A stretch of 64,000 bases of DNA from NCBI RefSeq assembly GCF_043641665.1, contig NC_092188.1, positions 18,373,704-18,437,703 on the forward strand, given 5' to 3'. Origin of the DNA: Enoplosus armatus. Its lineage: Eukaryota; Chordata; Actinopteri; Centrarchiformes; Enoplosidae. The notes below the pieces were generated by a model, which saw only the letters and a list, made by a program, of their open reading frames with translations, had not been told where the DNA came from and made no database searches. The position numbers and the translations under genes were made by a program. Shown one piece after another: positions 53,181-64,000 of the stretch (positions are counted from its first letter, which is position 1; each line of letters begins with the position of its first letter).

Positions 53181-54011
53181 AAAAGTGATAATGATAATCC
53201 AATAGTGATAAATAATCGTAAAGTTGTGAATGATCAACCTGTGCGTTTCCATGTGCACACGGGGTAATATTATACCACTTCTGCCTCTGGAAAATTACAG
53301 AACATTATTTTTGAAATGTTTGTGACCTTGTGTGGTGCAGTTAAACCCACAGGATCTACCAAACATGTACATTATAGCCTTAATAGTTTTTCATGTATCA
53401 GATGAAGGGGCTTTTATTAAAAGCATTTTGCACATCAGCAGCATTGAAGGAATCAAAGCAGTGATTTATCACACTTAATCAAAGTCACATGTATTTTGAG
53501 GAATGATAGCTGTAAGGATAACAAAAGATTGTACAAATGTCTAAATTATTTTTATTTCTGCTTATTTTTATTATTATGAAATGTTCAATCTGAGCCATAT
53601 TAAATTCTCTTGAATGCAACTGTTCGATTTGGAGTTTTTCATAAAACAACAAAATAAAAGTGACATCTGAAAAACATTTAAGGCAGAGAAGAAAATAAGG
53701 CCGACTCTGGTCTTCTATTCTATCACACAAAGTATATGTACTCAATGTTCTTTTTTGTATGTCCTGTGTCTCTCCTTTTTCCCACACCAGAGACAAAGTG
53801 CACTTCAATTTATGTGAAATTAAAAGTTACTGGGTGCCAAATTGTAGACAGCTGACACTACAGTTCATGCAACTTCAAACATACAACAGCAAACATGCTA
53901 AAAATTTGTCATTGTATAATTCTGCTCTGTCAGATGTTTTCAAAATGTCCACAAAAACTGTCTGCCTGCCAAAAATATGACAATGTTTCCTTCAAAAAGC
54001 AAGTAACGAGA
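53181..54011. other. Convergent 3' ends of the zg16-like gene and cmtm8
   Basis: No coding sequence. Plus-strand ATTAAA at 53416-53421 and AATAAA at 53653-53658 can end zg16. Minus-strand AATAAA at 53551-53556 and 53567-53572 can end cmtm8. If the distal zg16 signal is used, the two 3' UTRs overlap. Confidence 0.5.
53653..53658 (+). terminator. Candidate poly(A) signal of the zg16-like gene
   Basis: AATAAA 473 nt after the stop. A variant ATTAAA lies nearer at 53416-53421. Confidence 0.4.
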
Positions 54012-56680
54012 CTATTGTCCCTCTTCTGCGGTTTTCCAGGCACGGTAGCTCAGGTAACTGCTTCCTGCATAGCACAGTGTGGTGAGACATGCAAAGAACT
54101 GAAAAGTGTGAAAGGTGGAGGGAAGATGAGGGAAAAAAGAATAGAGAGGGACATGGAAACAATGAGAAGGAGTAAAGATTAATTTTAATATCTTAAAAGC
54201 ATAATTTACTCATTATCCACTCACTCCAAGTCAAAGCACTGGTGAGATTTGTGTGTCCACATAACACACAGCAAATGCATTCACAGTACCTGGCAGCCAA
54301 CTCTAAAACAACTGACGTGGCTGGTAATTGTCATGTTTTCGAAACCAACTTTAGAAATAACAAAATGAACCCTGAAACTACAGTAGTCCATTGCTATTAA
54401 CTGACTGGTCTCTTGTGAGTCTCCTTACTTGATGGAAGTGCAATACTAACTCGCTGACGTGAACCTCCAGGTTCAAGTTTATTGAGTCTAAAAATATAAG
54501 AAGCAGCTTTGAAACCCACTATGTGTATTTGTGCACAAATCCTAGATTGCACTGCACATGTGGTTGTTGTAATATTCCCAATTTTCTTTTGAAAACTTCT
54601 TTTGAAGCAGCCTGCATGTCAGTTGTCTTTCTGACACAGAGCTGCTCTTGTCTTGTTGAGTGTAATGTGGACATACAAACTTCACTGATGGTTTTGATAT
54701 AGGTGGATAACAACAAAAACGTTATTTTTGGATGAACATTTCCCTCAACAGATCATATTGACAGGAGCGTTCTTACTGCTGATGCTGCCCAGCAGTTGTA
54801 GTTGTGTCGCCCCCTAGTGGCCTGGTTGATTGAGTGAGCATCTACGACTGCTGTCACCAGGTACAGAGCCGTGGCAACACAGTTCAAACACAGCGACTAG
54901 ACGAAAGAAAGATACAAATATAAAGGAAAAGCAGTCAGACCATTCTGTTAAAACACAAAGCAGAAAACAGAACTTAGTGAACCAGACTGCTTCTATGGTG
55001 TGTGTATGTTTAGGTGTGTGCGTGTTACCAGTATAGTCCAGGGGACCTGTGGTATCCTGTTGTGGGCTCCAGTGAGGTAAATTATAAACAGACAAACGGT
55101 CAGAATCCAGCACAAGATGGCAACAAACATCACCCAGCAGAGAGCAGGCAGATGAAAATACTCTGTACCCCCGACCAGAATCCACACCAACATACCACAC
55201 ACCTGGGGGAGAGGAGAGGAATTCAAGACCGTAAGATACTTCTTGATTTACTTCTCAGTGAAAGAAGGAAATAAAAAGTAAAGAGATGCAAAATATAACT
55301 AGAAACAAGAGAAGAGACAAGCGAGGTATGACACATGTTTTTTGGTGTGTTTTTCCACTGACCAAAGCATATTGATTTTATCTATCTGAACGGAGTGAAG
55401 AAAATAGGCACAGTTGTTCTCTCTATGAAATATTGAGAATAAATACAGGTCAAAGCTTCAAACCCTCATTGATCACACCAGATAAATCTTTTAAAGTCAT
55501 GAAAAGGAGATAGCTATGGGGCATGAAATGTAGCATTTTCATGAACTTTGCCAATAGGAAATTCAAATAACAAAAAAAACATAACAAAAAATAAGTGTTT
55601 CATGTCAGTGGTTAAAAAGCCTACTGTGCTATTCATTTGTTGTTCCATGAGTAATTTCCAAGTACTCAACATGCCCCATCTCCACTGAATCACTGAGTAA
55701 CTACATCTCTTTCCTCCCAACACTACTCCAAACCCACCCTTCCTGTTCCACAACAAAAGATTCCTGCATGAATTTCATATCACAGGAAAAAAAGGTTTTC
55801 TGGTGTGAAACACAACTGTAAGCAAAGTTGGTTTCTTTTAAAATGAAATATCTTATAGGTTACCAATTTAACATCATGATCTGCAGAGTTACTGAGATGT
55901 TTCACTGCACCAGTCAATTAATTTAACCCCAAAGACAGAATTTGCAGTTAAATTCATTTTCAGGATGTAATTTTCATTGTTTTAACAGCATCTAATGTAT
56001 CTATGATTTCAAGTTATGCTAATAAAGTACATATGATCCCACAATCTGTCTTATACCTTGTTGCAATCAGATTATCCAACTGGCAGCCAGCCAGACTGTA
56101 TTTACAGAAAGGCTGTCCTGACTTTTTCCCTCAGCTGATTTGAAAAGGAAGAGACACAATGAGGGCGAGGAAGGAGGAAGAGTTGATTTGCTTGGTGTGT
56201 TTTTGGTTAACTTCCTATTTTCATAGAAAAATAGTTTCTTAGTTTTTCTTAAACTCTACTTTACTCTCTCTACTCTAAACTGTAGTCTAAAGAATGCCAC
56301 AAAAATCTATTTAAGCTGTTATTACTCTTATGAATTTCAGATCCAATATATAGAAAAAATGAAAAATGAATTTCATAACTGTAACATACTTTTAAGGTCT
56401 CTCATAAATATTGATTGCCACTTTCTGACTGATGAATGATTATCAAATGTATGTAATGTATCAGTTGCTCCAAAAGTACCGTCTTATCATCAGCTCTGTT
56501 GTGATCATCTTCAACACTGAACATCTTAAAATCCATATTCACACTTACTATCTCAGCCAGGAGAAGCAGTCCCTTGGCAGTCGTGGTGAAGCGCTGGTCA
56601 AAGGCCAAGGTGGAGGTTGAGATGTTGCATTCAGGTACAGAGGGAGTCCTGCGGGCCGACACCACAGCGGCTCTCTCCAT
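54012..56680 (-). CDS. cmtm8: CKLF-like MARVEL transmembrane domain protein 8 (CMTM8)
   Basis: A tetraspan MARVEL protein; human CMTM8 lowers surface EGF receptor and its signalling. Four coding exons (high to low): 56680-56549, 55202-55029, 54896-54777, 54098-54012. They total 513 nt, so 170 aa, against about 173 in human. All introns are phase 0 with GT and AG ends. Residues 1-35 are cytosolic (TSTLAFDQRF matches the family's FAYDREF region). Four hydrophobic segments follow: LLLLAEIVCGMLVWILVGG (about 38-56), CWVMFVAILCWILTVCLFII, LCLNCVATALYLVTAVVDA, and AFFACLTTLCYAGSSYLSY. GTEYFHLPA and NRIPQVPWT are CMTM8 signatures. The protein ends RAWKTAEEGQ. The ATG is the only one giving the conserved N-terminus. 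Fish often keep two cmtm8 copies; I cannot say which this is. Confidence 0.95.
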
Positions 56681-59600
56681 GGTGCACTGCCGCAGACAGT
56701 CTGTGTGCTTTCAGTAGGGTTGTCGCTGTTGCAGAGGAAGTTGTGTTCCTGTCCCAGAATCTGACAAGGACACCCCTCATGAATCAAGAAGAAATGTTCT
56801 CTGTTGGGTATTTAAAAAGTCAACAAATTTACACTGTAGAGGTGGTTGATTGGTTAATTAGATAGAAAGAAAGATAGTTATCTGCTTGTTTTATTGCTCT
56901 TCCACTGCTTTTCTTTCATTCTGTTATTGTGTGGTCAAATTATAAAAGCTTTGTTGGAGCCATGATGCTACATTACACATTTGAACTGGCACAGAGGTGA
57001 CAATAAAAAGGACAGTCCCTTCAGAGGTATTCATGGCTTAAGGCAAGAAGAGGAGCGCTGTATGTAATCTACTTCAGATACATGATAAATGATGCCGATA
57101 GACAAGAGGAAGAGTTGGGGTCTGTGTGAGGGACCAGAGTAGAGCTGCTTATAGTTTTGCATGTTTTAGCCCTTAAACTACAATTATTGATTATTTAGGT
57201 TGACATTCTACATTCCAGGATGTCGTTGTATTCAGCAACACTGTGAAAATCAATTTGCAGAGATTCAGTCTTGCTTCAGTTAGGTAATCTACCACAATGA
57301 ACAATTCATTTCTGTGGTGCATTTAAGGATGCTGCAATATCTAAGAGAAGGAGGGGCTGCTGAAACAGAATGGCAACATTAGAAAGAAAAATCCCAGAAG
57401 AAAAACAAGGACATGGTTATGGTTTAAAGGGTAATGTGAATATACTAATCTTGCTCTAATAAACCAGGGTGGGTGATGAAGCATCCTTGAAGACACCAGC
57501 AGGGAACATTTTCAAAAAATATCCCGCCCATACCTGCATTACCATTAACAATAATGTGGCTTTGACATGAAAATATGGGCAACAAATATACATTGTGATG
57601 TATTAAGTATTTTAGGGTTTTATCTGCAAATTCATCGGCTTCTGTGAAATGAAGTGAAACCGATGGAGATCAATTTAAAGATCCCCTTTGTGGTTTTGAC
57701 TTCAGAAAATACTCATTATAATTTGTGTCTGATATGGTTATTCCACAGAAAAGTTCAATTACCTTGTTAAAGATTCTTAAAATTATATCTATTCCTTGTC
57801 CCTCATTAAAAATCCAGAATCTATGAATATGCAAATATTGTTCAATTCAAAAGTTGAAGCACTGGATACAAGATCTCTGCTATTTCACTGAAGTGTCCAT
57901 TCTCTGCGTATGTCGAAAAATGATAATGATAACAATAAAAAACAAAAATAATAATAATGTGCACTGACGGGTTTAAAGGTACCATGTTGTAGAAAGTAAG
58001 ATTCCCATGTCTTGTTTGATTATAAAACAGCTCTAGGTGCTGTATAAATACTGTGAAAGTATCAAAACACTCAGTCCACAAAGAAATGCACACAGCACAT
58101 AAAGAGTAAATATACAGAGCTGATATGAGCACAAAATCCACAATATGTCACAAAATCCTGCTAATATGTTCATGTGTTAAACTGAGATTTCAGGTGAGCA
58201 AAACATTTTTTTGGGGGGGGGGGCTTTAAGGTGGAAATCTTGCTGAGACCTTGTTGCTGTGTTAATTAATTTCTGACCACTAAGAGAGAAGAAAGATTTT
58301 TGGCCAAATTAAACCCTGTGTTCTGTCAAGTGTGCCCCTGGTGCAGTGCAGCTATGGAGGCAGGGAGTGGCTTTGACCACTGGGGGGCAGTAGTTACACA
58401 TGGAAAAAAAGTTAACTTTACTTCAGAGGAAACGGCAAAGTATAGGGACAAAAGATGCAGTATGCGCTGGGCTGGTTAACAGTCGCCACTGAAAGCATGT
58501 AGGTTGCTGTTTTCACTAGTTTGTTTTTTGTTGTTAATCAGGAGAAGGGCAGCACGACAGTCATGATAACGTGATGATTACTGATTACCTGAATGCTTCT
58601 TCCCTACAGAGGCAGGTGTGCATCAGGCCTGCCTGCATTACACAGATGACTGAGTGTTTCATTGCATGGACATTTATAACTGTGCATGTCTGTGCTGATG
58701 GTGGTCTTTTTCCTCATAACAGAACAGAGTAGAAGAAATTAGACAAACAAATATATAACAAATATTTAATCAGTGGGTTTACATGTTTCACGGCTCCGGC
58801 AGCAGTTCCCCCTGTAGGCAATGCTGGCTTTAACTCTGATTGGATGGACTGAAACGACCAGGTGACTATAAATTCTGTCTTATTACAAAAATACATAATG
58901 GCATTGAAACAAGCTTTTTGAGTGAATAAAAAGCAGCTCTCCCTCCTCGTCAACACATGCAAACAGATAGAACAATAACCTTTACATTACAGTGCCTTGT
59001 GGTGTTCTGCTGCAGTCATTAGCCTGGACCATGTCTGACTGGATATTTTACATGCTTTATCTTATGCTCCCTGATAGACTCTGCCCTGCTGAGCACATTC
59101 TGCTCTGTACAGCCATATATCCACTGCAGCAGTCTGTACTCTGCATTACTCTCTCTCTCCATTTACTGAACCAGCAGGCCAGCTTTTCATGACTTCCTTG
59201 TGCCAGTCAGCGGCTACATGTAGCCAATACAATAAAAGTAAAAAAATAAATTGCCAATCAAATGACCGTTTCTGGATATGGGATTGGCAGCCTGCACCCA
59301 GAGACATTTGTCTTTCTTCAAGACCAATAGATTTTCTATACGAGCTGTCACAGCTAATTATCACAGCAGGACTGGGGTCATTTCACTTTCATTCTATTAA
59401 TTAAAAATGGAAACACGATCTCAATGTCATTTACTAATGTCGGAGCACATTCTTAATTAATTCTTGACAGATTGAACGTGACCACCTTCAGAAAGTTGTA
59501 GGTTTCACTCGTTTAGGAATTCCCTTTGTCAGGCTCTGTACATCGTAGTCTATTTTATGTATGTCTTCTTGTTTGGAAAGTTAATTATTGATGTAATTCC

Positions 59601-61482
59601 TCAATAAACTCAACGAAAAGCGAAAAAAAGTTTTTTGGTTTTATTGAAAATCCTCTTTTGTTTTACATTTTTGTGTGGAATATATTCTGGAGTAGATAAT
59701 CAGTGGCTTTTATGATGGATTTTATTTAATTTATTATCATATTTATGAGTTCTATCCCAAATATATAGTATAATGTAATATAGTGTTTTGGTCTGACATG
59801 GATACCTGGATGTATTTGTATTCGTACTAATGAATGGGGAACATTCCCATTTGTTATGGGTGTCCAGTAAAGTGCGCTTTCAGTCCTACACTTGCTCATC
59901 TTATTTAACACACATTAAGCAAGCTTTTTAACGAAGGTGTGCTCCGTAAAATGTGCTACCAACACAGTATCTGTACTGGACGTATGAATAATGGAAGCCA
60001 CTTGTCGATGTGCTCACATTAGAGTGGACTCGGCTCGGGCAAACCGTGATGATGATGTGATCAATTGGAGTTGCTCTGAATTTATTTGAGAGCTTTCTTA
60101 CTCATTGAATACATCTCCATCTTCCTCTCCTACTCCTTTCTTCTCCTTTTCTTCCTGCTTCACCCACTGTGAAGCTTTGTGACTCTTCTTTTTACATAGG
60201 TATTCATCTGGTTATTCATCACTATTTGTCTCCACAGTAGCCGTCTTAACAACACGGTTCAGTTTACCATTAATCACTTGTGGCATGTGCTAAACTACTC
60301 ACTAAAATGAACAGTGATGAAGAACTGGCTGCTTGAATGGGAATCTTTTGGCTGACTGAAGTCATATTTTCAAGTTTAAAGAAATGTAGACATGGATAGA
60401 GATGTTTTGTAAAATGACCCAAGGATTTGATATGTGAATTGGAGTAAAACCTTTTGATACCCGCAGATCCTCTCATCACTGATGAACATCCAGGTGTTAG
60501 TGGGATGGATCATATCATTGAATATCTGGTGGATGTAGCCAGCATGATCTCACATAGTGCTAATCATAATTAGTAGCAGTACAGCAGGCTTTTCCACCCA
60601 TCAATAACCTAGTGCCTCCTGTAGTAGCCGCTTTCTTAGATTCTCCAAAGTAATTATTATGCTTTCTTGTCTCAGTAGCTCAATTAAAATTGAGTTTCTC
60701 CTTTAATTCCCTGAAATACCACAAAGGCGTAGAAGCACACAGGTGATTAATGGTTATTTCCCTGAATTTGTAATGTTTTTCTCTGCAGATTTGCACACAC
60801 ACACATGCTCATCCCCTTGGCCTTATATGAGATGTTTAACTAAAGATAACAATAGTAATAATAATTAAGATAAATGAAGATTTCACTTTGGCCTGTTCAT
60901 GTTATTGTTAACCATAGAATTTGTGTTATCAGCTGACTTTGTATGATCCAAGTAGGAAATTAGGAAACAACAGCAAACAAACACGATACACTATCAGGAC
61001 TTAAGAGTAAGATCAATTTAGTGCAACGTGATGCTGTAGTATTTCACTTCCTTTGCGTTGATTCAGTTCATTTAAATTGAATTAAAGTGAACCCAGGCCT
61101 ACAGTTATCAAGTCTAATAATCATCATCTCGGAGTGATTTTATTGAAAAACAGAAAATAAAATGAATATGATTGGTTTTTCCCAGACTCCAGAGGGAATT
61201 ATGCAATAGACTTTCACTTTATACCTTCTTTTCTGAGAGTGTGGAGAGAAACTGAGCGAGGTATCACATCTCTGCTGGAAATGACAGAGCTTTTATTTTG
61301 TTTCCCTCCCCTACCCTCCCATCCTCCAAATGTTTCTTTACATCCTCGCCATTGTCTTCATCGCTACACTCTATTTACTCCTCTGTCTTTCCCTCTAATT
61401 CTCTCTGCCCTGTTCTGTCTTCTTCTTCTTCATGGTGTGTGTTTAGATTCTGCTGCTGTGACACAAAGCCTCACCCCTGTGT

Positions 61483-61485
<3 letters not shown>

Positions 61486-61532
<47 letters not shown>
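61486..61532. repeat. (CA)n microsatellite with one TATA interruption
   Basis: CA array broken once by 'atatac'. Confidence 0.93.
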
Positions 61533-61602
61533 CTGCACTATTTACTGAAACTGTACATGCTAAGATGTAAATAACCTGAACTCGGCCTGAACCTCCCATC
61601 CC

Positions 61603-61608
<6 letters not shown>

Positions 61609-61637
<29 letters not shown>
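61609..61637. repeat. (AC)n microsatellite
   Basis: About 14 AC units, some 75 bp after the preceding array. Confidence 0.93.
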
Positions 61638-61639
<2 letters not shown>

Positions 61640-61797
61640 TAAATGTGTGCAAGCCCAGATGCTGCACTGTAATTGGCCACTGTGGCTTCCTGCTGTGGTG
61701 AAGATATTTTTAATGCACACGCTTAAAGACACACACTCTAATCCTTGCCTCTGCAACATCTGCCACATCCCCCAACACATGTGCTGGTTAAATGCAA

Positions 61798-61798
<1 letters not shown>

Positions 61799-61846
<48 letters not shown>
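61799..61846. repeat. (CA)n microsatellite
   Basis: About 24 CA units; third array within 360 bp. Confidence 0.95.
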
Positions 61847-61851
<5 letters not shown>

Positions 61852-62621
61852 TCACATCATGCATCGGTGTCACCATACAGGCAGCCCCTCCCTGTTTAAC
61901 CACCAGCTCTGACATCAGATCTAAATAAAATGATGCGGTTGTTCACCGAAAGGCACAACCTCGCCCTCTGAGACTTCTGCTGCTGTTTTTTCATCTTCAG
62001 CAGTGTTTCCCTTGGATTGTTTTCTTGGCTGTGTGGAGAAGCCTCAGGAACAGTGTTTGTATCATGTGACACTAATCATTTCCACTTAAACTTGTAGTGC
62101 GAGTAAGTAAACATTATTCCAAAAAGTACATTTGTCTAGTGACAACAACATCCATCAGAGCCAAATATTTCTTGAAACATGTGGGCTGGGGGACACCAAC
62201 TATTCTCATTTCAGTCTTATGTCAGTCTTGACATCTTTACATTTCTTTCTGTGTTGCTCTCTCACCTGCATTTTGTCTTCTTATACTTATCTTCCTTTGT
62301 CCTCAACTTTAGCTGAATTTTCACCATCAGCCTTGTTAACATCAGCTTGTTGCTCAAAGGTCAGAAGGGACTATATAGTGTTGCTGCCCATATTTGTTGG
62401 GCTGAAATAAAACCTGTGATGTTAAACTTGCCGGGAGCTATTTGAGGTTGGAGTGCAGTACAAAATAATAAATACATGCACCTAATTAGGGAATAGTTGA
62501 GGAGAAGCCGTGGCTGCTCTTCACCTTGTCGACTACCAGAGTGAGCTGATATTGTTTCAAATGGATGCCATTGTCATTTTATCATCGATAGGCAGTTATA
62601 TTGGTTTAATGTCCATTGACT

Positions 62622-62690
62622 CTATATATATATATATATATATATTGTTATATATTGTTATATATATACAATATTATATATATATTGTTT
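62622..62690. repeat. (TA)n array with TATTGT interruptions
   Basis: Runs of TA separated by 'ttgtta' and 'caatatta'; able to fold on itself. Confidence 0.9.
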
Positions 62691-63183
62691 AAATTATATG
62701 ATAACCTTCTAATAACCTTCTAATATTTGTAATGTACCTTATGTTTTTGAAATGTGACCTGAAATTGCAGGATTTCTTTTTCAGCTTTGTTTATTTATTT
62801 ATTGATTGATTTTATCAAATAACATTGAACTGACAGCTTTCACTCAGAAACCACGGTATAAACGGTCATATTCACTGACGGGAGATAAATGTATATATAA
62901 TCTCTTCATATATATATTATCATATTGTCCACCCATAGCAGCTGGTAAGACTTTCTAAATCCTGCACATACAGGCTATGGTCTAAATGTTGGTAATTTGG
63001 GGATTTTTTTCTCTAAGTAGTATATAAGGGAAGCTTTGACTTCTAAAAGATTTGTTAGATTTTTGGTAATATTATGGAACATGAGAAAGCCGAGAGGCAG
63101 TACTGCTTTGTCCAGGTTGAGGGAGGGATCGGCCCTCCATCTCTCCACGAGCATTTACTATCTACTAACCTTACTAGTTAAGA

Positions 63184-63245
63184 GAGACAGAGGGAGGGAG
63201 GGAGGGAGGGGAGAGGGGGTGAGCAAAGAGAGAGAGAGAAAGCGA
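63184..63245. repeat. Purine (GGGA/GA) tract
   Basis: Uninterrupted (GGGA) units followed by GA repeats on the plus strand. Confidence 0.9.
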
Positions 63246-63343
63246 TGGATGTATCAAACAGCAGCCCCCTGCTGAGCGGGGAATGGAAAAGCTGCTGGCA
63301 CCAACATGAATATTTCAGCAGCAGATAGCTACATCTCTCTGTA

Positions 63344-63367
63344 CCCCCCCCCCCCCCCCCCCCCCCC
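63344..63367. repeat. Poly(C) run of 24
   Basis: Twenty-four consecutive C residues followed by a pyrimidine-rich stretch. Confidence 0.97.
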
Positions 63368-64000
63368 TCCCGTCTGTCTCTCACCTTTTCCTTCTCTCCA
63401 CATCCCTCCCTCTTAACCCTCCACCACCCCCACCCACTGCTTCTCTCCCTTTACTCTCTTGTGGAGTGGACAGTGATAATGAGGGGAGTGATGGAGAGAG
63501 TGAGACAGAGAGAGAGACAGACCTGCTCGGACTGAATTCTGGGTAGCGGAATCAGAAAATGGCTCCTGAATGTAAATCTGGGAAAGCAGCAGCAGCAGCA
63601 GAGTGTTGCCTCAACTTGGCTGCTTCACCAACCCCCCCCCCACCACCACCACCCCCAGCTCGACGCTTGTGATGGTTTGGCCCAGGGTAGTTAGACAATA
63701 AAAACAGAGCGAATGGAACAAAACAAATATCAGCAAGCAGGGAGTTTCTCTGGAGACTTAAATAGATTTTTAACAGTCTGCTATTTTTTTTAAATCTAAC
63801 AACCCATTTCCTCATCTGTTGTTTATTTTTAGCAATCGTGTTATCTTTTCAATTTAGCGTGTGTTTATTTATATGTGAACCTGTAGAGCTGGTCTGTGTA
63901 TTGGGGCGATGATGAAGAAAATAATGACTGATCAGTAGAAATCCCTTGATCAGTAATAACTAATGTTTCTGATAATTGCATATAGTTGCAATAACAAATT

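Larger units (their letters stand above)
56681..64000. other. Upstream flank of cmtm8, no gene proved
   Basis: No exon was recognised in 7.3 kb. The first part contains the cmtm8 promoter, without a clear TATA box. 59.2-61.2 kb is almost free of simple repeats and has AT-rich blocks with homeodomain-type TAAT motifs. 61.4-61.9 kb has three (AC)n arrays. 62.62-62.69 kb is a TA array. 63.18-63.54 kb holds GA-rich and C-rich tracts. Confidence 0.5.

Noticed and set aside
54814..55226. Long minus-strand open frames running across a cmtm8 intron
   Set aside because: They read through the splice sites. The true cmtm8 frame uses exons 55202-55029 and 54896-54777, which match the family.

Overview
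The window looks like nuclear DNA of a ray-finned (probably percomorph) fish. It has intron-bearing genes with GT/AG splice sites, many long (CA)n arrays, several interspersed repeat types I recognise from teleosts, and the vertebrate gene order trmt11 - hint3 - ncoa7 (human 6q22). There are no bacterial operons, phage genes or CRISPR arrays. Most long open frames here are read-through of repeats or introns, so genes were rebuilt exon by exon; every exon junction reported for the five spliced genes keeps the reading frame.

Layout: 1-12 kb is gene-poor with repeats. 12.1-21.4 kb is trmt11 on the minus strand (13 coding exons, 466 aa). About 1.1 kb away, head to head, is an uninterrupted abra-like costars-domain gene on the plus strand (22.56-23.10 kb). 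25.2-27.6 kb is hint3 on the minus strand (5 exons, 166 aa). 30.6-33.9 kb is a short ncoa7 gene on the minus strand that encodes only the TLDc-containing C-terminal part. It has two alternative first exons, each with its own TATA box, and the inner promoter also carries an interferon-response element. 34-51 kb is a repeat-rich spacer with a decayed DD37E Tc1/mariner element nested in older repeats. 51.0-53.2 kb is a zg16-like secreted jacalin lectin on the plus strand (174 aa). It converges on cmtm8 on the minus strand (54.0-56.7 kb, 4 exons, 170 aa). 57-64 kb holds no gene I can prove; its far end has purine/pyrimidine tracts.

The genes do not form one pathway. trmt11 modifies tRNA, hint3 is a nucleotide hydrolase, ncoa7/TLDc acts in stress and interferon responses, the ZG16-like protein is a secreted lectin, cmtm8 is a four-helix membrane protein, and the abra-like gene belongs to an actin/Rho-signalling family.

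The most interesting signals are: the ISRE-plus-TATA internal promoter that would make the short ncoa7 protein; a long (TG)n array directly against the trmt11 exon 12 splice acceptor; replacement of the sugar-binding aspartate in the ZG16-like lectin; a perfect 19-bp-arm hairpin holding two CACGTG boxes; and a three-layer nest of transposable elements. I found no clear previously undescribed multi-gene system.
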